From assembly GCA_020029455.1 (NCBI GenBank), contig JAIBJH010000012.1, positions 1 to 23,048 on the forward strand: a stretch of 23,048 nt of DNA, given 5' to 3'. Every line of letters begins with the position of its first letter. Position 1 is the stretch's first letter. Of the stretch, positions 13,205-21,201 are shown piece after piece. The position numbers were made by a program, and so were the translations under genes. Origin of the DNA: Hyphomicrobiales bacterium (GTDB lineage Bacteria > Pseudomonadota > Alphaproteobacteria > Rhizobiales > Aestuariivirgaceae). Under the pieces are notes generated by a model. The model was not told the origin of the DNA. It saw nothing but the letters and a program-made list of their open reading frames with translations, and ran no database searches.

Positions 13205-14214
13205 GCGATTGCGGGCTGTTCCTGTGTGATGCAGTGAATGGCGCCGCCGAAAGCGGCGATGTTGTTGACGTTCACCATCACGGCCCTGCGATCCAGGAAT
13301 GCTGATTGAATTGTCGCCAGCGCGCGAGCGTCGCCTGCAACACCAAAGCCGGGAATGATGACGCCACCATTGGCGATGTAGAAATTGAGGTATGAGCGGC
13401 AGAAGGCCTCGCTCGTTACTTCGGCCTCGATGGCTTCCTCCAACGGAATGACATCAAAAGCCCTGCCCTTCGCATCTGTCTCGCGGCGCAGGCAGGCCAG
13501 GTTTTCAGCAAGGATCCAGCTGTGGGGATCGGCAGGATCGGGATTTGTCTCGAACAGCACAAGGCCAGGGCGCACAAAGGCGCCGATGGCATCGATGTGG
13601 CCATCCGTTTCCTTGTCCATGGGATCGCCCGGCAGCCACACGACTTTCTCAACACCGAGCATCGCCTTCAATTCGGATTCGGCAAGCGCCTTGCTGACAC
13701 CCGGATTGCGGTTGGGATTGAGGATGCTGGTTTCGGTGACAATGAGGGTTCCCTCGCCATCGAGTGCGAAAGACCCGCCTTCAGTCGTCAACCAGGAACG
13801 GCGGGCCTCAGCGCCCACATGGGCGAGGATGCGAGCGGCCAGACGATCATCCTTATCCCAGGGCGAATGCTTGCCGCCCCAGGCGTTGAAGCGCCAATCG
13901 ACGCCTGAGAGTTTTCCATGCCCGTTCGTGATAAAGGATGGTCCACAATCACGCGTCCAGAAATCATCAACCGGAAACTCAACAATTTCGGCGAGATTGC
14001 CGAGGCTCACCCGCGCCGCGCCTGCGTGTTCAGGATGGACCACGACCGTCACTGGCTCAAACTGTGAAATTGCTTCGACGATGTTGCGATGTTCCCGCTG
14101 CACGGCACCCAGCTTCGCTCCGTACAAGTCCCCTCGATGGGGCCAGATCATCCAGGTTCGGTCGTGCCGCTCGAATTCGGCCGGTTTCCTAAATCCGCTG
14201 TTATGGATCAACAC
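13201..14214 (-). CDS. aguA: Agmatine deiminase / peptidyl-arginine deiminase family
   Basis: 337 aa, the usual length of AguA. Landmarks are RTWMIWPHR, FWTRDCGPSFI, TTEGGSFALDGEGTLIVTETSILNPNRNPG, WLPGDPMDKETDGHIDAIGAFV and the C-terminal FGGAIHCITQEQP with the nucleophile Cys328. Agmatine deiminase converts agmatine to N-carbamoylputrescine and ammonia (polyamine synthesis or arginine breakdown). The start is the GTG at 14212-14214, behind GGGAG; the nearby ATG is out of frame. No N-carbamoylputrescine amidohydrolase (aguB) lies beside it, though an amidase is encoded 6 kb away. Symbol by family resemblance; other guanidino-modifying activities remain possible. Confidence 0.85.
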   Translation of the reverse strand: MLIHNSGFRKPAEFERHDRTWMIWPHRGDLYGAKLGAVQREHRNIVEAISQFEPVTVVVHPEHAGAARVSLGNLAEIVEFPVDDFWTRDCGPSFITNGHGKLSGVDWRFNAWGGKHSPWDKDDRLAARILAHVGAEARRSWLTTEGGSFALDGEGTLIVTETSILNPNRNPGVSKALAESELKAMLGVEKVVWLPGDPMDKETDGHIDAIGAFVRPGLVLFETNPDPADPHSWILAENLACLRRETDAKGRAFDVIPLEEAIEAEVTSEAFCRSYLNFYIANGGVIIPGFGVAGDARALATIQSAFLDRRAVMVNVNNIAAFGGAIHCITQEQPAIA

Positions 14215-14238
14215 ATATCGCTCCCTTGGAAATCATGG

Positions 14239-14267
14239 CTTGACCATAATTGCCCAAATCGGCAAAA
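14239..14267 (+). promoter_or_regulatory. Candidate promoter of tRNA-Pro(CGG)
   Basis: A perfect rhizobial -35 hexamer CTTGAC (14239-14244) lies 41 bp upstream of the tRNA 5' end. The -10 region, about 17 bp later (around GCAAAA), is poor. The position suits transcription of the tRNA. Confidence 0.35.
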
Positions 14268-14285
14268 GCCCGAAAATTCAGAGTT

Positions 14286-14362
14286 CGGAGTGTAGCGCAG
14301 CCTGGTAGCGCACCTGCTTCGGGAGCAGGGGGTCGGAGGTTCGAATCCTCTCACTCCGACCA
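14286..14362 (+). tRNA. tRNA-Pro (CGG anticodon)
   Basis: A 77-nt plus-strand cloverleaf: acceptor CGGAGTG/CACTCCG, anticodon stem CCTGC/GCAGG around TTCGGGA (anticodon CGG), T arm GGAGGTTCGAATCCTC, CCA encoded at 14360-14362. The core is almost the same as that of tRNA-Pro(TGG) at 1177-1253 on the other strand. Confidence 0.95.
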
Positions 14363-14410
14363 TCCGCCTTCGGTCCTTTCCCGGCACCAGGGAAACAAGC
14401 ACTCCCTACC

Positions 14411-16684
14411 CTACTGGGCGTCAATGTCGGCCTGCACCACGGAATAGGTCGCGGTAAACTCGATCTCATCGCCGGGCGCCAGCTGGTCCCAGGAGCCATC
14501 GGGGCCGCTTGTTCCGTCGCTTGAGTCATTTGCGGGCGCGACATCAGCAATCAGAATTTCAGAGCCTGGAACCGGATCGGTTCCCAACCCGCCAAACACG
14601 TCATTCACGCCAATGCCGGTTATCGTGACGTTTCCGGTGTTCTTCACCCGGAAGGTGTAGGTGATGACATCGCCTGCATTAACAGGCCCCGGCACATTGG
14701 CGCTCTTTGCAATACTCAAGGACGGTGCGGCGACTGTGTTCGTGAATACACAGGTGATGATGGCGCCGGCCCGGTTTGCAGTAGCGGGAATTGTCACCGA
14801 TCCGGCGCTTGCGGTTGCAACCGGGTTTGTATTGCCCGAGTTCGTCGCATTGGCATCACTGCAGGAAACGCCACTTGCCAGCCAGGCAAGGCTTGATGTT
14901 TCGGTGATGGTGGCCTCAGCACTGAGCGTTGCCACAAGCGCGGTGGGCGCGGCGGGCTGGGCCGTTCCTGCAACCGTTGTCGAGATAATAGGAAAGCTGC
15001 CCGTGATATTTGTGTCGGCAAAATCGAATGGGCCGCCGAAGCCGCCGGTCGTCACCTTCTGGACGGCGACGGTGGGCAACCGCGTGTTGGTGATGGTGCA
15101 GGATGCCGTCTGGGCAAGGCTCAAGGTGAGGCTAGAGCCTGAGAGCGTTCCAGCCGTGCAGGACCAGGCGCCAGCGGTATAGCCAGAGGGGCCGGATTCC
15201 GACAATGCATAGGTGCCTGCGTTAACGGATGCATTGGTAACGGTGCCTGCTCCGGTCACACCGCTGATGGTGACAGGCCCTGCAGCCGTCAGGGTGAAGG
15301 AAGAAACAGCTGATGGTGTCGTATCTCCCGAAATGGTTTTCACCAGCGTCAGCGTGGGAGCGGTGTCGTTGTTGTTAATGGTGCAGGTTGCGTTTTGGCC
15401 TGCAGAAAGTGTCAGGTTTGAACCCGACAATATTCCCGCCGTGCAGGACCAGCTTCCCGCCGCATAGCCGGATGGCCCGCCAGACTCAGACAAGGCGTAG
15501 GTTCCGGCATTGACGGAAACGGCTGTGACTGCCGCCGATCCGGATGTGCCTGAAATTGTGACTGGCCCCGCAGCCTGCAAGGTCCATGCTGTAACTGCAG
15601 CCGAGCCGCCATTGTCATTGGTTACTGTCTTCGCAAGTGTCAGTGTCGGCATTCCGTACTGGATGACGACTTCGCCGTTGCCGCCTGCGGCAAAGCAGCT
15701 GCCTTGGCCAATGCCGGAGGAATAGTGCGCATCCGAGCTGCCGCCTGATGCGGTCGTGCCAGTGCAATCAACACCAACTATGTTTGTGGCATTTGCACCG
15801 TTCGTCATGCTTCCAGAAGAAATCGAGGCGCTGAGATAGCCCGATCCGCCGCCGCCACCGCCGTTCTGATTGTTGCTGGGAATCCTCTGGCAGAGGCCGC
15901 CACCGCCGCCATGATATCCGCCGCCACCGCCACCACCACCTTCGCCGGTTCCATCGGTGATGGCGCCGGTTCCACCCTGCAGCGCGCTGCCGGCGGTTGG
16001 CTGGCTCAGGCACTCATTGGCGCCGTTTGCAGCCGCACCGCCTGCGGCTTGCGAGCCGCCACGCCCAGACAATGCCGGAAAGGAATCTTGCCCACCGGTG
16101 GTGCCGCCGCCGCCTCCCGTTCCTTGCGTAAAGGTATCTGCCCCCGGCGAAGTGCCACCGCCGCCGCCGGCGATGATGCGGGCGTTTGCCTGCGTTAGAG
16201 TGGAGGAAGCAAAAATGCCCGAGTAACCGCCGCCACTTGAGCCATAGCGCATTATGCTGCCGCCGCCGGTACCACCGGCACCACCTCCGCCATAGGTTGT
16301 CGATGTGGAGCTGAGCTGACCTCCTTGGCCCACAACAAGCGAAAGGGTTTGTCCCGGAATGACAGCAAGATAGCCTATTGAATAGCCACCGCCGCCGCCT
16401 TTAGCCTGCTGCCCCCAATAGAATGAATTGGCGCCACCGCCAGCCGCACCCCACACCTTCACCTGGACTGTTGTCACACCCGCCGGAACGGTCCAGCTTT
16501 GGAGGCCTCCCGAATAGGTGATGCGCACGCAGTTAGTGAACCCTGTGCTCGCTGTACAGGCGACCGTGCCCGCCCAAGCGTGCGGAGGCGACAGCACGGC
16601 AATGAGAAATCCAAGAAAGAGGCCCGCAAGCCCGGCCGCGTGATTAGACGCGGTCGGAAAGCGCGCTAAACACCAGGCCTTCAA
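14411..16684 (-). CDS. Secreted glycine-rich surface protein with prealbumin-like repeats and a truncated DUF11 domain
   Basis: 757 aa. A signal peptide (hydrophobic HAAGLAGLFLGFLIAVLSPP, cleavage near AWA/G39) is followed by a beta/glycine-rich region (about 60-345, many poly-Gly runs, few Cys), two related ~95-residue repeats (346-440 and 443-534: PTLTL(A/V)KT..., GPVTISG, VNAGTYALSES, SWSCTAG or AWSCTAG), a divergent third unit (537-651) and a DUF11-like module (655-757: LSIAKSANVPGPVNAGDVITYTFRVKNTGNVTITGI). It is likely exported and attached to the surface or released as an adhesin-like protein. The chain stops at TATYSVVQADIDAQ, where DUF11 modules usually continue to an NTATA-like strand, and no anchor or sorting domain follows, so the gene looks 3'-truncated. 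The start is TTG at 16682-16684 behind CGGAG. Confidence 0.85.
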   Translation of the reverse strand: MKAWCLARFPTASNHAAGLAGLFLGFLIAVLSPPHAWAGTVACTASTGFTNCVRITYSGGLQSWTVPAGVTTVQVKVWGAAGGGANSFYWGQQAKGGGGGYSIGYLAVIPGQTLSLVVGQGGQLSSTSTTYGGGGAGGTGGGSIMRYGSSGGGYSGIFASSTLTQANARIIAGGGGGTSPGADTFTQGTGGGGGTTGGQDSFPALSGRGGSQAAGGAAANGANECLSQPTAGSALQGGTGAITDGTGEGGGGGGGGYHGGGGGLCQRIPSNNQNGGGGGGSGYLSASISSGSMTNGANATNIVGVDCTGTTASGGSSDAHYSSGIGQGSCFAAGGNGEVVIQYGMPTLTLAKTVTNDNGGSAAVTAWTLQAAGPVTISGTSGSAAVTAVSVNAGTYALSESGGPSGYAAGSWSCTAGILSGSNLTLSAGQNATCTINNNDTAPTLTLVKTISGDTTPSAVSSFTLTAAGPVTISGVTGAGTVTNASVNAGTYALSESGPSGYTAGAWSCTAGTLSGSSLTLSLAQTASCTITNTRLPTVAVQKVTTGGFGGPFDFADTNITGSFPIISTTVAGTAQPAAPTALVATLSAEATITETSSLAWLASGVSCSDANATNSGNTNPVATASAGSVTIPATANRAGAIITCVFTNTVAAPSLSIAKSANVPGPVNAGDVITYTFRVKNTGNVTITGIGVNDVFGGLGTDPVPGSEILIADVAPANDSSDGTSGPDGSWDQLAPGDEIEFTATYSVVQADIDAQ

Positions 16685-16769
16685 GTTCTTGCTCCGTGCA
16701 GAAATGAATCATGCACCGGCAGTTAAGTGCTTGAAGTTTGCGCGGAGCTTTCGCCCCTACAACAGCAAA

Positions 16770-16791
16770 CCGGCGGTCAATAGACCGCCGG
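16770..16791 (-). terminator. Terminator-like hairpin after bioY
   Basis: A perfect 9-bp GC-rich stem (CCGGCGGTC/GACCGCCGG, 4-nt loop) 36 nt after the bioY stop, followed on the minus strand by TTTGCTGTTG. It separates the six-gene run from the surface-protein gene. The U-tract is short, so termination may be incomplete. Confidence 0.65.
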
Positions 16792-16827
16792 CTGCAAAAC
16801 ACTCAATCACAGCTGAAACTTTGAGAC

Positions 16828-17448
16828 TTATGTCTTCCTGGCGAAGGCGGCGCCAGCGGCGGGAACGGCAAGCCCAGCGATCACTGCTTTCAGAATGTCG
16901 CCGATCACAAAGGGGTAGAGCCCCCAGGAGACCGCCGATGACATGGCCGTGGCCGAGTCCATGTCCATGGAGACAGAGGCCCAGATGGCAAGCCAGACGA
17001 GTCCGGGCACATAGAGGGCAATCGCCCCGGCAATGGTTGCCGCGATGGTGGTGGCAATGGTGTCAGCCCAGCCGTCTTCCACCATTTTGCCCACCAGCCA
17101 GGCGGCAATTATGAAGCCCACCACGTAGCCCATGGAGCTTGCGGGGAGGAAATAGTCGAGCTTGTCGTCAAAGAGGCCGCCTTTGCCGCCGGCGAAGAAG
17201 GGCAGGCCAATCGCACCTTCCAGGGCATAGAGGCCGAGCGTCGCGGCTCCGAGCCTTGCGCCATAGGCGGCACCCACGGCGAGCACGGCAAGTGTCTGTA
17301 ATGTCATGGGAACGGGCCACATGGGCACTGTCACCTGGGCGGCACCTGCCACAAGCAAGCTTCCCGCAATGGCCAGTACTATCGTGCGCGCCCAAGGCTG
17401 GGTCAGGCCCTGCGGCCAGAGACGGTTGACCAAGGTGGTCGATGTCAT
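16828..17448 (-). CDS. bioY: Biotin transporter substrate-binding subunit BioY
   Basis: 206 aa membrane protein with about six hydrophobic segments. Family landmarks are AAQVTVPMWPVPMTLQTLAVLAVGAAYGARLGAATLGLYALEGAIGLPFFAGGKGG and the C-terminal FVIGDILKAVIAG. BioY is the S-component of an ECF-type biotin importer; many alphaproteobacterial BioY proteins work alone or with shared energising units, and no bioM or bioN is present here. GGGAG precedes the ATG at 17446-17448. It is the last gene of the minus-strand run, 33 bp after the alpha/beta hydrolase, and is followed by a hairpin. I found no BioR-like TTAT...ATAA palindrome before the operon. Confidence 0.95.
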   Translation of the reverse strand: MTSTTLVNRLWPQGLTQPWARTIVLAIAGSLLVAGAAQVTVPMWPVPMTLQTLAVLAVGAAYGARLGAATLGLYALEGAIGLPFFAGGKGGLFDDKLDYFLPASSMGYVVGFIIAAWLVGKMVEDGWADTIATTIAATIAGAIALYVPGLVWLAIWASVSMDMDSATAMSSAVSWGLYPFVIGDILKAVIAGLAVPAAGAAFARKT

Positions 17449-17481
17449 TGTGTTCGCTCCCTCGTTTTTCAGGAGTGCCGT

Positions 17482-18324
17482 TTAGCGGCGGTGCGCCCAA
17501 TTCGCAATGGCGATCACTTCCCGGTTCAGGATGCCGCCGGGCTCCGCCAGATGATCGACTATCGTATAGTGATTAACGCCCGGTAATGAGAGGACGTTGG
17601 GCTGCAGTGCCGCCCACGCCTTGGCAAGGTCTTCGGACTGGCGGTGGAACTCCTCCGGCTCATCGCCGCCGACCGCCAGCAGCAAGGGCGCTGCGCATTT
17701 GGGCTGATCACGCATGAGATTGAGGGGAGAGGCGGTTTCCTCCGTCAGGCGCAGCGCATCATTGATGGAGGTATGAATGAGGGGCGCAACATCAAAGACG
17801 CCCGATAGCGAGACGACACCTGCAATGGGATTTTCGGGCAGATTGAAGTGCGTCCAATCGGTTGCAAGATGCAGTGCCGCGAGATGGCCCCCAGCCGAAT
17901 GGCCCGTCACGACCACTACGCGCCGTTCTGCTTCAGTCAGCACTTTTGACCACATTACCGCGAAGGCCCGCTGCACGCTATTGCGGATATGGACGAGCGG
18001 CACATCGGGGCAGAGCGGATAGTTGATGAGCGCCACCGAATAGCCCTGGTCCACGAAACCTTCCGCTACGAAGGAGAATTCCAGCTTTGAAAAGAGCTGC
18101 CAGTAACCGCCGTGAACATAGACGACAGTTCCCTTGGCATTTGCCGCACGGAACAGGTCAAAATTTTCGCGCGGGTGCGGGCCATATTTGAAATCGCCAA
18201 GGGGTGGCATGCGTTCGCGTGTTACGGCCGAGCGCCTGCGCCAGCCGGGAGCAACCGACGCCGCGTTCTTCACGGTGAGACTCGGCTTGTATTGCAGCTC
18301 GTGCCAGTCGCTCACGCTTGCCAT
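17482..18324 (-). CDS. Alpha/beta hydrolase (arylformamidase-like carboxylesterase)
   Basis: 280 aa. The oxyanion motif HGGYW (71-75) and the nucleophile elbow GHSAGGH with Ser143 are those of kynurenine formamidase-like esterases; the acidic residue is probably in VGGDEPEEF and the His in GVNHYTIVDH near the C-terminus. No signal peptide, so cytosolic. Likely reaction: hydrolysis of an ester or N-formyl amide. Kynurenine formamidase is possible, but no tryptophan-catabolic partner is in the window. The ATG at 18322-18324 lies inside the 3' end of the upstream metallo-beta-lactamase gene (13-nt overlap), so the two are coupled. It fits the hydrolytic theme of the run (amidase, M24-like, MBL). 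Confidence 0.88.
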   Translation of the reverse strand: MASVSDWHELQYKPSLTVKNAASVAPGWRRRSAVTRERMPPLGDFKYGPHPRENFDLFRAANAKGTVVYVHGGYWQLFSKLEFSFVAEGFVDQGYSVALINYPLCPDVPLVHIRNSVQRAFAVMWSKVLTEAERRVVVVTGHSAGGHLAALHLATDWTHFNLPENPIAGVVSLSGVFDVAPLIHTSINDALRLTEETASPLNLMRDQPKCAAPLLLAVGGDEPEEFHRQSEDLAKAWAALQPNVLSLPGVNHYTIVDHLAEPGGILNREVIAIANWAHRR

Positions 18325-19223
18325 GGGGCTTCTCCCAGTTCCAGCACACGTTCCAAATTCTGTTTGTGAACGGCGCGGTAGGGTTCGAACATGCTAACCC
18401 AGCCGCGCGACAATGGCCCTGCAATCAATTCCTCCAACGGCTGCTCGCGTAGGGCCGCATCACCATGGCAGCGCTTGAGCATGCGGATATATTGCTGCTG
18501 GGCCTTCACGAGCCCCACATCATAGCCACCCGCCGCGATGATCTCCGGATCGCCATGATTGGGGAGAATGAAATCGGGCTTGAGGTTTGCCAGCCGGTCG
18601 AGGTCAGCAAGGTGCGTGTCGAAAGCCGCTGGATCGCCGACATAGGTGACGGTGTCTTCCATGGTGTCGCCCGCCAGCAGCACGCCCAAATCAGGAATCC
18701 AGATCACCGTTGCATCGTCGCTGTGGATGTTGGCCTCGATCAATTCCATGCGGAGATCACCAACCATCATTTCCTTGCGGCGCTCGAACAAGGTGTCGGG
18801 CAAAATGAGCGGATTGATGGCGGGAGGCCCGTGGTGCGTGCCCGCCTCGATCGCCGCCTTGTGCAGGCGCAGATGCTCGAAGGTTTTGCGATTGGCAACT
18901 ACCGGGCAATCGGCGAAGGCTTCCGTTCCCGCCACATGATCGAGATGCCAATGGCTCAGGACGACTATGAATTTGGTGACGCCCCGCGCCGCCAATGTTT
19001 CGCGGATGAATTGCGCATGGGGCACGGTGATGTGCGTGTCATAGATGACGGCTTCTTTCCCACGCAGAATGGCGTAGCTCGCAATGCCCAGCGACAGCGC
19101 GCCGTCATCCACCCAGTTGTGCTCACTCGCAAACTGGTGGCCTTCAACGCGTCCATCATAAAAAGCAAGGATGCCGGGCTGAGGCTCGAACACACGCAGA
19201 TGCTTCAGCAAATCACTTGTCAT
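18312..19223 (-). CDS. Metallo-beta-lactamase-fold hydrolase
   Basis: 303 aa. The dinuclear zinc site is complete: HWHLDH (His91, His93, Asp95, His96), His167 (EANIHSDDA), Asp186 (LLAGDTMED) and His223 (LPNHGDPE). By family it hydrolyses an ester, lactone, thioester or similar bond; no subfamily-specific sequence allows a substrate call. No signal peptide, so cytosolic. The start is the ATG at 19221-19223, which overlaps the stop of the glycosylase gene (ATGA); a longer frame to 19352 would run inside that gene. It is embedded in the coupled run between the UDG-family and alpha/beta hydrolase genes. Confidence 0.9.
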   Translation of the reverse strand: MTSDLLKHLRVFEPQPGILAFYDGRVEGHQFASEHNWVDDGALSLGIASYAILRGKEAVIYDTHITVPHAQFIRETLAARGVTKFIVVLSHWHLDHVAGTEAFADCPVVANRKTFEHLRLHKAAIEAGTHHGPPAINPLILPDTLFERRKEMMVGDLRMELIEANIHSDDATVIWIPDLGVLLAGDTMEDTVTYVGDPAAFDTHLADLDRLANLKPDFILPNHGDPEIIAAGGYDVGLVKAQQQYIRMLKRCHGDAALREQPLEELIAGPLSRGWVSMFEPYRAVHKQNLERVLELGEAPWQA

Positions 19224-19792
19224 GCCAATGCTTCTTGCACTTTCTGCTGCAGGCGAGGCAAGAGCTCTGCCGCAAACCAGGGATTTGCTTTCTGCCATAC
19301 GCCATTGCGCGGGGAAGGATGCGGCAGCGGAATGACAATTCCGCCATTCCAACTGCGGACGCGCTCGGTGAGAGTAGAATCTGCAAGTTCAGGTAAATGC
19401 CAGGCATGGGAGTACTGCCCGATCACCAGCGTGAGCCTGATGTTCGGCAGCAGATCGAGCACCCTTGCCCGCCATGTTTCGGCGCACAGTGGCCGGGGCG
19501 GCAGATCGCCACCCTTGCCTTTCCCCGGATAGCAGAGCCCCATGGGCAGCATGGCGAGCTTGCGCTCGTCATAGAAGGTGCCGCGGTCAATCCCCATCCA
19601 GCGGCGGAGGTTGTCGCCGGATGGATCGTCGAAGGGCCTGCCCTTGTGATGGGTGATGCGCCCCGGCGCCTGCCCCGCCACCAGAATGCGCGCTTCTTCG
19701 TGCAACTGGAAAATCGGCTTCGGCCCGAAAGGCAAGTCCTCACACAACGCGCAGGCACGCAGCTCCGGCAGGATGGGGGCCAGTTCCGGCAT
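19220..19792 (-). CDS. Uracil-DNA glycosylase family protein with a probable Fe-S cluster
   Basis: 190 aa. UDG-superfamily motifs are present: VAGQAPGRITHHKGRPFDDPSGDNLRRWMG (motif 1 GQAPG) and IPLPHPSPRNG (motif 2 HPSPRN). Four cysteines, C14-x2-C17 and C87 ... C103, have the spacing of the 4Fe-4S ligands of family 4/5-type glycosylases. By family it cuts a damaged base such as uracil out of DNA, or belongs to the uncharacterised prokaryotic branch of the superfamily. The ATG at 19790-19792 shares its A with the amidase stop (TGATG), and its own stop overlaps the next gene (ATGA). A repair enzyme coupled on both sides to catabolic hydrolases is unusual. Confidence 0.88.
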   Translation of the reverse strand: MPELAPILPELRACALCEDLPFGPKPIFQLHEEARILVAGQAPGRITHHKGRPFDDPSGDNLRRWMGIDRGTFYDERKLAMLPMGLCYPGKGKGGDLPPRPLCAETWRARVLDLLPNIRLTLVIGQYSHAWHLPELADSTLTERVRSWNGGIVIPLPHPSPRNGVWQKANPWFAAELLPRLQQKVQEALA

Positions 19793-21201
19793 CAGCCGCG
19801 CGGATCAATGGGCGTCAGGGCATCCAGCGCCAAGGCATCTTCCACGAATTTTGCCGCTTGCAGCAATTTCGCCTCTCCCCGGTTTGGGCCGATGATCTGC
19901 AATCCTACCGGCAAGCCTGTCTTGGTGAAGCCGCAGGGAATGGAAATGGCGGGGCACATAGAAAGAGTCGCGACCGCAACGATCAGCAGCCAGTCGATAT
20001 AGGATTCGAACTCCACGCCATTGCAGTGCTTCACATAGCGCTCTTCTACTGGAAATGGCGGCACGATGGTCGTCGGGCAAAGAAGCGCATCGTAACGCTC
20101 CAGAAACGAATGCATGTTGCGGAAGAGCGTGGCACGCTGACCTTGGGCACGGGCAATATCCTCGCCCGACAGTTTGAGGCCCTTCTCGATATTCCAGATC
20201 ACTTCCGGCTTCAAAAGGTCGCGGTGTTTCTCAAGGAGCGGCAACATGCCGGCCACATAGCCAGCCGCGCGCAGCACCTGAAAACAGTTCATGGCATCGG
20301 GCAGATCGGGATGGGCCTCTTCAACAATGACGCCTTGACCTTCCAATTTTCGCGCTGCCGCCATAACGATTTCAGCAACTTTCGGATCGACCGGTGTGAC
20401 GCCCATATCCTTCGACACGGCAATTCGTTTCGGTTTAGAAACAGATTCAAGGTGTGACCGGAAGCTCTTGTTTTCCCTGGGCAAAGAAAGCGGGTCTCCG
20501 GGCTCCCTTCCGCTCATGGCATCAAGCATGAGAGCAAGATCAGAGACATTGCGCGCCATCGGCCCTTCAACGCCCAACGTGCCGTCGATCACCGTTCCCG
20601 GCGAACAGGTAACGCGTCCCGGTGATGGCCGCAAGCCCACAACGCCACAGAAGCTTGCGGGGTTCCTGAGCGAGCCACCAAGATCTGAACCATGGGCGAG
20701 CCAGGCCATGCCGGTTGCCAGCGCCACGGCAGCGCCTCCCGATGAACCCGCCGGCGTCAGCGCCGTGTTCCACGGATTGCGGGTGATCCCGAAAACGTCA
20801 TTGAAAGTTTGAGCGCCCGCGCCGAACTCCGGCGTGTTGGACATGGCGTAGATGATGCCGCCCTCGCCTTCGAGGTGCTTCACCAGAATGTCGCTCTCCT
20901 CGGCGATGCGGTTAGCAAAGATACGCGAGCCTTGCGTCGAGCGCACACCCGCCACATCGACAAGATCCTTGATGGGCACCGGCAGCCCACACAGCGTTCC
21001 ACGCTCGCCGACAGGTTTCTTCATTAATGCCTTAGCATGGTCACGGGCCCTGTCGAAACAGAGCGTCACCAGGGCATTGACCTTCGGATTTACTTCCGCA
21101 ATCCGCGTCCCAAGGGCATCAAGGCAGTTAAGCGATGTCACGTCACCCTTTCGCAGGGACGCGACAATTTCAGTTGCGGTCTGCCGGACGAGCTCTGTCA
21201 C
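19792..21201 (-). CDS. Amidase (amidase signature family)
   Basis: 469 aa, the usual length. The Ser-cisSer-Lys triad is intact: Lys78 (GLPVPIKDL), Ser153 (PAGSSGGAAVA) and Ser177 (GSDLGGSLRNPA). Further family segments are NTPEFGAGAQTFN, GVVGLRPSPGRV and CPAISIPCGF. It hydrolyses a carboxylic amide to acid and ammonia in the cytosol. GatA is unlikely because no gatB/gatC is nearby and the operon is catabolic in character. The start is the GTG at 21199-21201, overlapping the stop of the M24-like gene (GTGA). By context it may act on the same nitrogen compound as the M24-like protein. Confidence 0.92.
   Translation of the reverse strand: MTELVRQTATEIVASLRKGDVTSLNCLDALGTRIAEVNPKVNALVTLCFDRARDHAKALMKKPVGERGTLCGLPVPIKDLVDVAGVRSTQGSRIFANRIAEESDILVKHLEGEGGIIYAMSNTPEFGAGAQTFNDVFGITRNPWNTALTPAGSSGGAAVALATGMAWLAHGSDLGGSLRNPASFCGVVGLRPSPGRVTCSPGTVIDGTLGVEGPMARNVSDLALMLDAMSGREPGDPLSLPRENKSFRSHLESVSKPKRIAVSKDMGVTPVDPKVAEIVMAAARKLEGQGVIVEEAHPDLPDAMNCFQVLRAAGYVAGMLPLLEKHRDLLKPEVIWNIEKGLKLSGEDIARAQGQRATLFRNMHSFLERYDALLCPTTIVPPFPVEERYVKHCNGVEFESYIDWLLIVAVATLSMCPAISIPCGFTKTGLPVGLQIIGPNRGEAKLLQAAKFVEDALALDALTPIDPRG

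Noticed and set aside
13385..14308. 307-codon plus-strand open frame
   Set aside because: Antisense to the agmatine deiminase-like gene and running into the tRNA; no motifs.
15840..16470. Repetitive GC-rich tract, considered as a CRISPR or VNTR
   Set aside because: It is glycine-codon repetition inside the surface-protein gene, with no regular repeat-spacer period.
18465..19532. 355-codon plus-strand open frame
   Set aside because: Antisense to the MBL and UDG genes, which have complete active-site motifs and overlapping start/stop codons.
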